From Welwitschia mirabilis (lineage: Eukaryota > Gnetophyta > Gnetopsida > Welwitschiales), in NCBI GenBank assembly GCA_051453625.1, contig JBOZIK010000001.1:77804783-77839387 (forward strand): DNA of 34,605 nucleotides. Reading direction: 5' to 3'. Positions 10,929 to 20,781 of the stretch are shown here, in pieces (position 1 is the stretch's first letter; each line of letters opens with the position of its first letter). Both the position numbers and the translations under genes were made by a program. The notes beneath the pieces were generated by a model. That model saw only the letters and a program-made list of their open reading frames with translations, was not told where the DNA came from and did no database searches.

Positions 10929-11292
10929 GATGTTGATAATCAACACCAGCAAATACCATAGAAGGAGGGCGCAAAAAGAGACCTAGATGAGACGTCTAGG
11001 AATAAGATTGATTTACATCACTATTAAACCCTAACTTAGAGTTTCAACACCATAGAAAAACACCAAAGACAACACAACCCCTAGGCGTCTCCTTTGAGCA
11101 GAATTGAAAATTTCAAAACCACAAAGCAAACTTCCTAGAAAACTAGGGTTTCACCCCAAATCCTAATTGAAACTGAAAACACTGAAAAGGGCCAAACCTT
11201 AGCGTCTTCACTCAAGACACCTTCACTAAGAGAGAGAAAACTGATTCAAAGAAGGTGCCCAAGATTACCACAACTAAGGTGATAGTAGACTT

Positions 11293-11571
11293 GGCTATGA
11301 TACTGTGTGAAAATTGAAAGAAAAGAGTGGAGGCGATTTTGGAAAACCTTGAGTGTCTGTATTCCCATCAGACTCAAGTGAGGGGTTGACTCCCTTTTTC
11401 TATTAACAATTAGGTTACATAAGCTCCCAAAACCTAGACATTAAGGTTTAGTGAGACTTTATTTTATGACTTTATAAAATAATGTTACTTTACAACATTG
11501 GCCCCACTGACATAGAATACAAATGTACATAAACATACAATACAGTACAATGATCTCTAATATATGCGCAC
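11293..11571 (-). repeat. Probable 5' LTR and primer binding site of intron copia element
   Basis: At 11293-11305 the + strand reads GGCTATGATACTG, close to GGCTCTGATACCA, the complement of the initiator-Met-tRNA primer binding site used by plant copia elements. It is followed directly by TGTGAAAATT, a plausible LTR terminus. The outer LTR end near 11571 is a guess, since no second LTR copy is in the window. Bases 10929-11292 are the gag leader. Confidence 0.55.
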
Positions 11572-11819
11572 ATGATGGTCTGTGTCTATCATACTTATAA
11601 CGTTTTTGCCAGCTTAACTAGCTTTGATAGGTACCAAACAATAATTTTTTTCCCACTTCAAGCAAAACATCGTTCAAAATAAACTTATTTTCTTTTTCTA
11701 GTGTTTTAGTAAAATTAGTGCTTAAAATAATTTAGGTGATGAAAAGTTTGGAAGGTCTGTTTCTTTTAATTCGTTATGTGAGTAATAAAACTCTTGCAGA
11801 CTGATTATTTCATTCTCAG

Positions 11820-11921
11820 GTATCAGAAGTTCTCAAGTATTGTAATTCAAGACGTCTAGCTGTTGTTCCTCAAGGTGGTAACACTGGCCTTGTTGGTGGA
11901 AGTGTGCCTGTATTTGATGAG
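11820..11921 (+). CDS. D2HGDH: D-2-hydroxyglutarate dehydrogenase, second visible exon
   Basis: Exon of 34 codons, phase 0 on both sides, with CAG before it and GTAGAT after it. It encodes the most diagnostic FAD-binding segment: [20 protein letters not shown], where the [11 protein letters not shown] loop contacts FAD in the FAD_binding_4 (VAO/PCMH-type) fold. No stops, no frameshift and intact splice sites suggest a gene under selection. It is separated from the previous exon by a 5.6-kb intron containing a copia element, and from the next by a 139-bp intron. Confidence 0.93.
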
Positions 11922-12060
11922 GTAGATACATGATTTGTTTCCCGTTTAGAATCCAAATAAAAATTGTTTTTTTTCATTTAGAGCAAATATTGGATCTAAA
12001 TTATATTTGGTTGATATGCATCTACAATGCCATTAACTATATCTTTTTGTGCTGTGATAG
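11922..12060 (+). other. D-2HGDH intron (139 bp)
   Basis: GTAGAT to GATAG with in-phase exons on both sides. A short native intron without insertions. Confidence 0.88.
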
Positions 12061-12108
12061 ATTATAGTTAATCTTGGCTCAATGAACAATATTATCTCCT
12101 TTGACAAG
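12061..12108 (+). CDS. D2HGDH: D-2-hydroxyglutarate dehydrogenase, third visible exon
   Basis: A 16-codon exon reading IIVNLGSMNNIISFDK, the direct continuation of the FAD_binding_4 domain. It is phase 0 at both ends, preceded by GATAG and followed by GTGACA. The next expected segment, the conserved VSG..VCEAG region and the rest of the FAD and C-terminal FAD-oxidase domains, is not found in the remaining 22.5 kb. The following intron is therefore very long or the gene is cut here. The short size and perfect junctions make the call strong only together with the previous exon. Confidence 0.88.
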
Positions 12109-13299
12109 GTGACATTGCCTTTCTCTTTATTTTGATTTTGTAATTGAATTTTGCATTTAAACTTCTCATTGTGGATTTTAACCTCTCTTTTTCTTCAAAT
12201 GTTAATAAATTACTTAAGACTTTGGAAACAATAATGCATTTTTGGAGACTGATAGTGAATGTTATTATGTGCTTCAGTTTTGTTCACTACTTTCATCACT
12301 TCCTTAAAATATGAGTACATTTATGATTCTCAAAATAAGATTATTGAGATTGGTTATGATTGTGGCTCAATGTGCTAGGGCATGATTCAAGGCAATTTAC
12401 AACAGAATCAAGAGAGTAGTCAATGCTATGACTTTTAAGACAGTATGCAGTGCTGCCGTTTTAAGTTAGATTTGGCAAGCTCCATTTGATTTTCCTTTTG
12501 TATATGGCTATATCCTGCCCAGATTTTAATGAAATATTTTTCTCTTGATTCATGAAATGTCTTTCCTGCTTCTGCCAAAACCTCCCTTCTTATAAGTGCC
12601 TTTTGCTTTTCCAAATTTTGTTCACAGAAACTATGAACAAACTTGTAGGGTAGAAGACTTCTCTGCCCTTACAAAATGTAAAACCTTAAACTATGGTTTT
12701 TTAAAACTGATGAAGCATAGAAGGATTCGGACTTAGGATGAAGGACAGGATTAGGATATTTTAGGGTTGCAAACATTTAAAATCACAAGAAATATAATAA
12801 AAAACCAGGATCTTATTTCAAATATGAAATTAAATAACGGGACACAGTAGAAAACTTACAGAACCTTCAAATTGTGATGAAAGCTCCTCTACCATTCAAA
12901 AGAGCATAACAATGGGCTCATGCATGCCCAAATACTGCAGAAAATCTACCCATGTACCCCCACTACAAGAAGAAGAAGAAGAAAGAAAATAAAAGAGAGA
13001 GAAAGAAAGAAGAGAAAAGGGAACCTTCTACTTTGTCGTTCCCTCAGTAGCTTGTTAGAATGAGTCTTAGGGCTTTCACATGGCCGCAAGGAGGTTCTTT
13101 CAAGGATGATGAATACTTGGATGCATGGACGCTTAATGGATGATCAAATGGGCATTAGATTCTAAAAATGGGCTTTATTGTTAGCATATATAGATTATTT
13201 TCGGGTTTTTAGGGGATTTATTATTGAGTTAAGTTGCCAAATTGATCTCAAACTAACATATCATCTCTAGTTAATATGTTGTAAAAGCTATAGGTTGAT
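12109..13299 (+). other. Start of very long D-2HGDH intron, no gene seen
   Basis: It begins with GTGACA after exon three. No coding or RNA feature is recognised to about 13300. It contains a purine-only microsatellite-like tract at about 12965-13020. If the gene is intact, this intron extends beyond the right edge of the window, more than 22 kb, and includes all elements that follow. Confidence 0.5.
12965..13020 (+). repeat. Purine-rich (AAG/GA)n low-complexity tract
   Basis: About 56 bases of nearly pure A/G, starting as AAG repeats and continuing as GA- and GAAA-type units. Confidence 0.85.
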
Positions 13300-13374
13300 G
13301 AATCCTTGTAGGGCAGACGAGCGTTACTGGTTTTCTTAGGTCCTTGGTTCAACAATCGTCAAAGCTCAAGAGGG

Positions 13375-13600
13375 GTCGATCAGATTCGAAGAGGGGTTGA
13401 TTGAACTCGGGCAAAGGCGGTCGATTAGAGTTCAAGAGGGGTTGACCGAACTTCGACAAAGGCGGTCGACCGGATGTTAAAAGGGGTTGAATGGATTATG
13501 AAGCTGAGTACCATCAAGTCGACTAGACGAAACTAGGGGTTGACTGGGTCAAGTGACGACAGTTAATCAGGTTGACCAGATGTTGCGAGGGGTCGACCGG
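13375..13600 (+). repeat. Phased dimer array of GGTCGACC-like palindromes in LTR A
   Basis: GTYGAYY core starts lie at 13375, 13396, 13420, 13441, 13465, 13486, 13518, 13539, 13571 and 13592. The steps are 21, 24, 21, 24, 21, 32, 21, 32 and 21. This makes five dimers with a constant inner step of 21 bp; the first three repeat every 45 bp and the last two every 53 bp. The consensus half is GGTCGACCGGA, with a perfect palindrome GGTCGACC at its centre in the best copies (13464, 13591). The function is unknown. Confidence 0.85.
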
Positions 13601-13706
13601 TCACAGCGGAAAGTGATCTTTTCGAATCGTTTTCTAGACGTTACTCTATACCCTTTCTAGCCGTTACCATGTCAGAATCATTAAAGGAGGCACTAAATCT
13701 CTCTCC

Positions 13707-13715
13707 TATATAAAG
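13707..13715 (+). promoter_or_regulatory. Putative LTR TATA box (element A)
   Basis: TATATAAAG lies about 107 bp downstream of the last palindrome of the array. The corresponding site in LTR B (25449-25457) is TATGTAAAG, about 109 bp past its last palindrome. The position suits the U3 promoter. Confidence 0.5.
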
Positions 13716-14259
13716 TTATGAATAGGAACTTTCTGTATTACTTTTCTGAAAAAGGACATTTGTACTATTGATATCTTTTTGGTCAAGTCACACACTTGCA
13801 TTCCTAGATCTTGTATTTGTCACCTATTGCTCCAAGTAGTGTGACCCATCATTGTTGTACTTCAGAACAGGTGAGCAAGTGCACTTTGACATACTTCCAT
13901 CACTAAAAGCATTACTCTGTAAAGGTTGAGAGTGAGCCTTGAAAAGTTTGCTTGTGAAGGTTACAGATTGACCTAGAAACCTGGAAGAAAAGCCATGAAG
14001 ATCCAGATCAGCTTAAGATTGAAGCTAACTGCTGAGAGTGGAGTAGGGGTGTTTTCCAAGCCACTATAAACTACTTATCTAGTGCACACTTTATATTTTT
14101 TCTTACAGTTATTTTCTATTGATAACATTCATTAAATTCCTAAAGCTAGTTCTTCCCTTTTTATTTAAAATTGTTGTTATATGTGTTTATATATTTTCCA
14201 GAAGAAATATTTGTTAAAAACCTATTCACTCCCCCTTTAGGGTTTTCAGATCCTTCATT

Positions 14260-14271
14260 TGGTATTAGAGC
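14260..14271 (+). promoter_or_regulatory. Primer binding site of element A
   Basis: TGGTATTAGAGC differs by one base from TGGTATCAGAGC, complementary to the 3' end of initiator Met-tRNA, the usual plant copia primer. It lies two bases after the LTR end. Confidence 0.85.
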
Positions 14272-14320
14272 CCAGTTGAGTTAGTAAGATTCTAAAAAAT
14301 CTTAACTCATAATCCTAGTC

Positions 14321-15748
14321 ATGAGTACCCTCTCAGATGGATTCCTTACTTGAAAGCCACCATTGTTTGATGGAACTAATTATGCTTATTGGAAGGCTAG
14401 AATGAGAATATTCCTCAGGTCTCTTGACATGGATATAAAAGATGTAGTCTACAACAGATACATCCACCCTACAATGACCCAAAAAAATAGTAGTGGAAAT
14501 TCCAAAATTATCTTGAAGCCAAAAGATCAATGGACTCTTATTGATAACGCGAATGCTACTCTGGATGCACATGCTCTTAATGCTTTTTTTTGTGCTATGT
14601 CTGCAGAAGAATTCAAGAGACTAGTGAATAGTGAAACTGCCAAAGAAACATGGGATATTCTTGAAATAGCTCATAAGGGGACTTTCACTGTCAAACAAGC
14701 AAAACTCTAGATGTTCACTAAATTTGAAGATATTCGAATGGAGGAGGAAGAAACTCTCTAGGAGTTCTTTGTCAAATTGATAGACATAGTGAACTCAATA
14801 GCCAGTCTAGGAGAAAAGATGGATGAAACAAGAATAGGAAGAAAAGTATTGAGATCTCTCCCCAAGCGTTTTGAATCAAAGGTAACTACCATCGAAGAAA
14901 GTAAGAACATCAACGAAATGGCCCTAGATGAATTACAAGGTAATGTTCAAACTTATGACTTGTGAGTTAAAATTTCTCAAAGACAAGAAGAAGAGTTGTG
15001 CTTTAAAAAGTGTGTAGGATGAAGTGAAATATGAGAGATTAGATGATGACTTTGATGAGGATGAAGTAGCACTGATGGCTAGAAAGTTCAAAAAATTCTT
15101 GTTCAGGAAAAGATGAGATGGAGAAACAAGCAAAGGGACTAGAAGGGGTTAATCAAAATTGAGAAGAGATCAAGAGAAAATGAAGGACATTCAGTGCTAT
15201 GCCTGTAATGGTTATGGACATGTGGCTAATGAATGTCGAAATAGCAAAAAGGATCAAAGAAGATCTAAAAGACCATCTCTTATTGCAACTTGGGATAACT
15301 TAGATGATGATGAAGACAATAGTTTTGGTCAAGAGTTAGAAGGAGATAAAAGACTCTCTTTTATGGTAATAACCTCAACCTTAAAAATGAAATTCCCTGT
15401 CCAATTGAACTAGATGATCTAGACATCATAGAGGGAGGGGAAGAAGAAGTAGAAGATACCTGTCAAGAATTGTACAAAGAGTGCGAGAAGCTGGTTGAGC
15501 AAATAAACGAAGTAAACAAAATAATGAAGTCTCTCTATAAGGAAAAGGAAGCATTGAAGCACAACTACAAGAAAATCCAAATTGAGAACAAAGGTTTGCT
15601 ACAAGAGGTAAGAAGTTTGTCTCATTTTGTAAATAAGTTTTCTAACAGCTCTAGCAAGTTGGAAGAGATGCTAGGAATAAGAAATTCAATCCATGATAAG
15701 AGAGGTATTGGATTCTCTTCCTCAAAACCATCTACTTCCTCCAACTAA
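14321..15748 (+). pseudogene. Element A gag: capsid, zinc knuckle, coiled coil
   Basis: ATG at 14321 (MSTLSDGF), a TGA at 14351-14353, then the capsid part FDGTNYAYWKARMRIFLRS, a standard copia gag start, running to KQAKL where TAG stops at 14708. The frame resumes (FTKFEDIRMEEEETL, a TAG, then EFFVKLIDIVNSIASLGEKM) to 14965. After a frame change, 15159-15413 gives a zinc knuckle CYACNGYGHVANEC (C-x2-C-x4-H-x4-C, complete) followed by an acidic stretch. Then 15470-15748 gives a heptad-rich, Lys/Glu-rich segment (EQINEVNKIMKSLYKEKEAL) predicted as coiled coil and ending in a Ser-rich tail. A coiled coil behind the zinc knuckle is typical of Sirevirus gag. Inactive because of at least four stops and two frame changes. 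Confidence 0.85.
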
Positions 15749-16115
15749 GTAAATTGGCCAAATAACAACTTCATTTCAAAGATTACTTGACATTTTTGTG
15801 GTAATTTCAGAAGATTATGCTTTTTTTAAATAGCACTAATAACTTTCTTTTTAAATTTATACCTACATATTCAACACTACAATAGTCCAAAAAGATTAAG
15901 TGGGTAAGGGCAAATAATTTGAAAAGTTTATTCATTTAAACATCTTTTAGGGCTAGTAGTGGAACTTGCTAGTAGTTAGATAGTATTTTCTTATATCAAA
16001 TGATAGGTGAAAAATCAAAATTCTAATGCCTAAATTCCTTTGATGGAGAGAAGTAACTTTCAGTAATGATGAAAAGTAAAAATTAAAGGAATAGGAAGCA
16101 TCAGTGGAGGTAACA
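15749..16115 (+). other. Element A protease region, unreadable
   Basis: By position this should hold the protease domain. Every frame is full of stops and no DSG or DTG motif can be recognised. Confidence 0.35.
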
Positions 16116-17480
16116 TGCCTAAAATTAATGAAGTTTTATATGTAAATGATCTTAAATATAATTTTCTTAGTATTAGTTAAATTTATGATCAAAGTCATAG
16201 AGCTATTTTTGATAATTAAAAGTGTGAAGTCAGACATGGTAGAATAGATGAGATTCTTATTAAAGCAAATAGAATTGATAATGTTTACAGTATTAAACAA
16301 CCCTCTTCTATTTGTCATTTTTCTCAAGTTAGTCAAGAAGAGTTATGACACCAATGCTTAGGACATGTAAACTATGATCAACTTAAAATCATTATAAAAA
16401 AGAAAATTGTAAAAGGAATTATTAAAATCAATATTAGTAAACATTGGTTATGTGATGCTTGTAGAAAACGAAAACAAATAAGAATCTCCCATAAAAGTAA
16501 AAACTTAGTCTACACAACAATGCCTCTTGAAATTACCCATATGAGCTTGGTAGGCCCTTTTTAAACTAAAAGCCTAATAGGAAAATGATATTTTTCTGGT
16601 AATGATTAATGACTACGTTGGGTTTACTTGGATTACTTTCCTAGGAAACAAAGCTGAAAAATTCAAGAGATTTGTTGAAATTTGCAATCAAATTTAGAAT
16701 GAAAAATGATACTCTACCAAATGAATTAAAAGTGATCATAGAGGTAAATTTAAAAATAATTATTTTAAAAAATATTATGTGGATAATGAAATAAAGAATG
16801 AGTTTTTAGCATCAAAAACTCCATAATAAAATGAAATAACTAAAGGGAAAAATAGGGTTCTCTAAGAGATGGAAAGAAAAATGCTAAATGATAAGGATTT
16901 CTAAGAACTTTTTGGGCTAAAGCATTAGGTACTGCATGGTTTATCATCAATATAGTGTATCTATGATCTAGTATAGATAAAATTCCCTATAAGCTATAGC
17001 AACGGAGAAAACCAAACATGTCTTATTTTAAAGTCTTTGGAAGTAAATGTTTTATTTTAAAAGATAGAAAACATTTGAATAAATTCAAGTCTAAAGTAGA
17101 TGAAGCAATTTTTTTTGATACTCAACTAGAAGTAGAGCTTATAGGGTCTTCAACAAATGAAGCCTAATAATGAAAGAATCTATAAATGTGCAAATTGATG
17201 ATACCATTTCCAAACTTTTATCTACAAGTGATAAAGAAAATCTCTTATAGAATTACACAATTGACAAGGAATATTTAAAAAAGAAGGAGAATGAAACAAC
17301 ATAAGAATCAACTATAAAACATTCTAAAGAATTAAAAGATCATCCTCTTGATTTAGGTATTAGAGATATAAATTCAAGGGTGCACACTAGACACTCACTT
17401 AAAAACTTTTATGCTCACATTTTCTATGTGTCTGAGGTTGAACCCAAAAAATATGAGGAGGCTAAAACTCATGAAGAGTG
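16116..17480 (+). pseudogene. Element A GAG-pre-integrase and integrase, heavily decayed
   Basis: From 16116 the frame reads MPKINEVLYVNDLKYNFLSI, then HQCLGHVNYDQL and WLCDACRKRKQ, the His-His and Cys-Cys halves of the integrase zinc site. THMSLVGPF follows, where the catalytic DL is changed to SL. Frequent stops and frame changes then hide the rest of the integrase core. Near 17380-17480 the text resembles the linker that precedes RT (TRHSLKNFYAH). Confidence 0.7.
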
Positions 17481-18014
17481 AATGATGGCAATGCAAGAGG
17501 AGTTATAGTAATTTAAAAGAAATAATGTTTGAAAGTTAGTTGAAAGACCTAAGAATTGGAATGTGATTAGAATAAAATAAATCTTTAAGAATAAATGTGA
17601 TAAATATAATAATGTGATCGAGAACAAGGTAAGACTAGTGGCACAAGGATATAATCAAATTGAAAGAATTGATATAGGAGACAACTTTACTTCCATGGTT
17701 AGGTTAGATAGCATTAGAATATTTCTTTCAATTACAACCTTTAAAAATTTTAAACTTTTCAAAATGGATGTAAAAATTGCTTTCTTAAATGGTGTGCTTA
17801 ATGAAGAGGTGTATGTAGAGCAATCTAGAGGCTTTATAGATCCTCATAAATCAAATTATGTTTATAGGCTTAAAAATGCTTTATATGAATTAAAACAGAT
17901 ACCTAGGACATGGTATGAAAAAATAACAACCTTTCTTGACAAGAGTGGTTATAGCCTAGAATCTATAAATAAAACTCTCTTTATGAAGAAATTTGAACAA
18001 GACATCATTATTAT
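17481..18014 (+). pseudogene. Element A reverse transcriptase, N-terminal part
   Basis: From MMAMQEEL the RT domain is followed through VRLVAQGYNQIERIDIGDNF, then KMDVKIAFLNGVLNEEVYVE with the first catalytic Asp, then YVYRLKNALYELKQIPRTWY and LFMKKFEQDIII, where the N gap begins just before the YVDD box would appear. Stops occur at 17508-17513 (TAG then TAA), consistent with former CAG and CAA codons because element B reads the Leu-Gln-Leu context there. The rest of RT and RNase H are not present after the gap. Confidence 0.87.
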
Positions 18015-18114
18015 NNNNNNNNNNNNNNNNNNNNNNNNNNNNNNNNNNNNNNNNNNNNNNNNNNNNNNNNNNNNNNNNNNNNNNNNNNNNNNNNNNNNNN
18101 NNNNNNNNNNNNNN
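18015..18114. other. Assembly gap (exactly 100 N)
   Basis: Exactly 100 N usually marks a scaffold join of unknown true size. Element A's RT stops here and does not resume, so the sequence to the right may not be directly adjacent. Confidence 0.95.
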
Positions 18115-18779
18115 TAATAATACGTTTCTCAAATTGATCCCTTAGCTCCTTCATTTATACTTGTTTGCATGGTAGAGCTGGGTTATTTATGATGTGGGCT
18201 CTTTCCTTCCTTAATTTAGGGTATTTGTTGAACTCATTTGCTTGCTTCTTGTATCTTTGCTCCCTATAAAGCTTTGATAATGGTTGCATTAAATTAGGTG
18301 GCTCTTTCCTACTCTTCCCTTTGACCTTGCCATGAGCTAGCAGGTCGGATTTATCTATCATTTTTGAATGCATTAACTCATGCAGAATATTATTTGACCT
18401 AGAATGCTAATTCCATGGCTTAGGCAATAGGTAGTTGCTTAAATTGTTCCATGGCTACATGCTATGACTCATTTACTTTTTGCTTTATTAGTTATCTTCT
18501 ATGAACCACAATTCTTCTAGGTGAATCATGCTTGAGGAAGAACTCATGACACATTGTACCCAAGGATTTGATTGGTTGTGGTGGTAGGTTTGGAAAAATG
18601 TATGAGTGGCATCATATAATGTGTTCAAAAACTATCTGGTGGTAGGTTTTGAAAAAATGTATGAGTGGCATCATATAATGTGTTCAAAAACTATCTTAAC
18701 AACTATCACTCATTGTTGATATCCTAGGAGTCCAATTGGAAATTTACGCACATATATGTAAAAGAGGATCCACTTCAGG
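18115..18779. other. Unassigned stretch with a 58-bp tandem duplication
   Basis: No conserved domain recognised. A - strand frame at 18373-18155 gives a Lys/Arg-rich peptide without known motif. It may be the internal region of the element whose LTR begins at 18780, but this cannot be shown. Confidence 0.35.
18579..18695 (+). repeat. 58-bp direct tandem duplication
   Basis: Copies start at 18579 and 18637 with TGGTGGTAGGTTT. They differ only in a TTGG versus TTTTG spot and the length of one A run. A local duplication. Confidence 0.9.
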
Positions 18780-19260
18780 TGTTGATATGTGAAGCCAAAT
18801 TTATTCCTTGTAATGTCCCTAACATTATGTTTATTATGTTGGTCCCATTCTAATGTTGTAAAAGGAGCTTGTATTATAAAACCATCCTTTTGGGGGTGTT
18901 AGGTAGAAAAGGGACATGTGTCAAGAGAGGGATGGTACCTTCTTTAGGGTTTTGTATTATAGCCCTAGTTGACTACAACCCTTCACCTATTTAAATGTGG
19001 TGTGAGGTTTGTTTGAATATAAAGTTCTAAGAGGCAGCCTTGCCTAAAGCTTGTTGGCTTGAAGCTTATTCTTGGCTTGTAATTCCTGAGAAAGATAATA
19101 GAGCTTTGCATTGCTTTCCCTTGGTTTTTTCCCTCATTTTTTCTACGTAAATTGGTGTGTCTCTGTTTTCTCTCTTGCTGCATTGTTTAATCGCTTTGCG
19201 ATTGTGTATTTTTTTGAAGGTCTGAAGTGTTCACTCGCTTATATCTGTTTGTTCCTTCTT
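18780..19260 (+). repeat. Copia (Tork-like) LTR, copy a, + orientation
   Basis: It begins TGTTGATATGTGAAGCCAAA and matches, through CATCCTTTTGGGGGTGTTAG, GGGACATGTGTCAAGAGA, CCTAAAGC.TGT.. and AGAGCTTTGCATTGCTTTCC, the - strand LTR at 30610-30185. The 3' end is not certain, about 19215-19260. No polypurine tract is clear upstream and no primer binding site downstream, so it may be a solo LTR or a fragment. Confidence 0.75.
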
Positions 19261-20672
19261 GTTTTTTAAGAAACTCCATTGGAAGAACTAGTCCTTCTAC
19301 TTGTATCTTGAGTACACTTGCATCCTCAAGATCTACATCTGCCATTTTTTTTTTTTGAGGTTTATGTTCAAGAACTCTGCTTCTTTTTTTCTTGGTTTTT
19401 CTTTCTCCTTGTTCTAGGTCCCCCCTTTTTTTTCGCTTCCTTATTGGATTTTGAGTCTTTAATAGCTCTTAGGTTTCCTGTGTTAGGCATTTGTTCTTCT
19501 TGTAGCTCAACAAGAGAGATAAGATTAGCATACATGGTTTCTAGCTAATGGTAAATGGTAATGCTTGGACTAGCTTCACATATTTCATACAGAAAGGAAA
19601 TTGTCTCAAATGTTGAATAATTTCTAGTGATTGCTGGAATGCCAAGTGAATATTTAGATTTAAATTACTTAAGATCACCCCTTAGGCCTTCTTTCCTTTC
19701 TTGCTTGAGTAAACACCTAAAGGTAAGTCTGATTGGACGAGCACAAACGCTCAAGACGTATCCCTTTAACTTTGTTGTTGGTCAAGTCAAAGTTTGAAAA
19801 TATTTCTTTCTCTTGATGCTATGTATACCAATGCAATCTTACTTTTGTGAAGTTGGTATGAACCCCTAAAGTCACTATTCCTTGCTAAGCAAGAGATATT
19901 TGTTGGTTGTTTGCTTTGTTAGGCATTCAATGATCACTGATAATTAATACAAATTACCATCCCAAGCAATAGCTCCAATTATTCGATGTAGGGTAAACTA
20001 AGTCATACACTTGAATATTTTGTTATAGCACGGTCGTTTTACCCTTTGATGGTATCTCTGCAAGCTAATGCATGGTGATGCCACCTATCAAAAATGATAC
20101 ATTGTTAAGTATATTTTTGAAGTTTTTGTAGGGTATAATATGACAAAAATATGTAAAGGTAGAAAATGGCGAAAATCGTATCAAATTTAACCTACTTACA
20201 TATTAAGCTAATTTTCCCATTAACAACTAATTGTCGATCAACAACTAATTTTCTGTCCAGCAATTTATTATTTAATTAAAATCTCTAATTATGGCAATTA
20301 ATATTGACTATAGCAATAGTGCTTCAAATATCATGGACTGAAGAAATGCATAATGTAAAGATTATAAAAATTTATAAATAAAAGTTGTATATAAATTTGT
20401 TTGATAAAAATTTACAACTCTATTAATGACGAAAATGTTTCTACAAAAATAAAAAGAGTTCAACATTCCATTGCCCTTCTGATGATTGGCATATTGCTTG
20501 ATAATGCTTGACTTGATTTCCATTGATACGATATTGTGGAAGAAGAATGGAAAGCATGTAGAAGAAGACTAAAGCCAAATGCAAAAGGTAAAGGTTGCAC
20601 TCCTTGAAATTTGGGCTTCTATCTAGAAAATGTCTTTAGAAAAGAAGATAACAAGAAATTTGGAATCCTCTT
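19261..20672. other. Non-coding, nothing recognised
   Basis: AT-rich DNA with a T-rich zone at 19340-19440. A + strand frame at 19318-19548 is Phe-rich only because of T runs. No transposon coding match was seen by eye. Confidence 0.4.
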
Positions 20673-20781
20673 TGTAATCCAGCGCATTGACTCAGTGAGT
20701 TAACACACCTTAGCCACTCAATAGCGGGTGTAATCCAGCGCATTGACTCAGTGAGTTAACACACCTTAGCCACTCAATAGC
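20673..20781 (+). repeat. 56-bp direct tandem duplication, identical copies
   Basis: Copies start at 20673 and 20729 (TGTAATCCAGCGCATTGACT). The second is identical over its 53 bases, so the duplication is recent relative to its surroundings. Each unit contains ACTCAGTGAGT, an 11-base palindrome around a central G, overlapping TGACTCA. Confidence 0.95.

Larger units (their letters stand above)
6797..11571 (-). mobile_element. Ty1-copia retrotransposon in D-2HGDH intron, 3'-truncated
   Basis: Antisense to the host gene. Read leftwards it shows a probable 5' LTR (about 11571-11306), a diverged primer binding site, gag (10928 to about 9950), protease (9915), integrase (8948-8217) and reverse transcriptase (about 7591-6800). 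This is the Copia order, with integrase before RT. The coding match stops abruptly at about 6800 after LNYLTVT, so RNase H, the polypurine tract and the 3' LTR are missing. All domains carry stops, so the copy is old and inert. The lineage is not assigned. Confidence 0.85.
6257..11819 (+). other. D-2HGDH intron (5,563 bp) hosting a copia element
   Basis: It begins GTATGC and ends TCTCAG, with exons in phase on both sides. Bases 6257-6796 and 11572-11819 show no coding content and are the native intron ends; the middle is the antisense Ty1-copia element. Bases 9120-9874 are a gap. Confidence 0.85.
13300..14257 (+). repeat. 5' LTR of copia element A
   Basis: It ends in CCTTCA at 14257, two bases before a primer binding site. 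The same sequence, with substitutions and small indels, recurs at 25213-25979 as the LTR of element B. From about 13471 onwards the two align almost continuously. The left end, about 13300, is not certain because the first part differs between copies. U3 holds the phased GGTCGACC-like array, then a TATA-like TATATAAAG at 13707-13715. The terminus carries the CACTCCCCCTTTAGGGTTTT block. Confidence 0.8.
13300..18014 (+). mobile_element. Copia element A (Sirevirus-like), 3' end lost in gap
   Basis: 5' LTR, primer binding site, gag, then integrase and RT remnants, cut at the 100-N gap while inside the RT domain. The coiled-coil segment after the zinc knuckle in gag, and the close match to element B (whose RNase H has the typical GSLLYL.TTRP context), point to the Sirevirus lineage. 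Many stops show that it is inert. Confidence 0.8.

Noticed and set aside
13375-13600. CRISPR array
   Set aside because: Regular spacing, but motifs are only about 8-11 bp, spacers are similar to each other, and the context is a plant LTR.
18155-18373. 72-codon basic frame on the - strand
   Set aside because: No recognisable domain and directly next to a scaffold gap; too little to call a gene.
19318-19548. Phe-rich 76-codon frame
   Set aside because: Results from T runs; no membrane-protein family match and no support.
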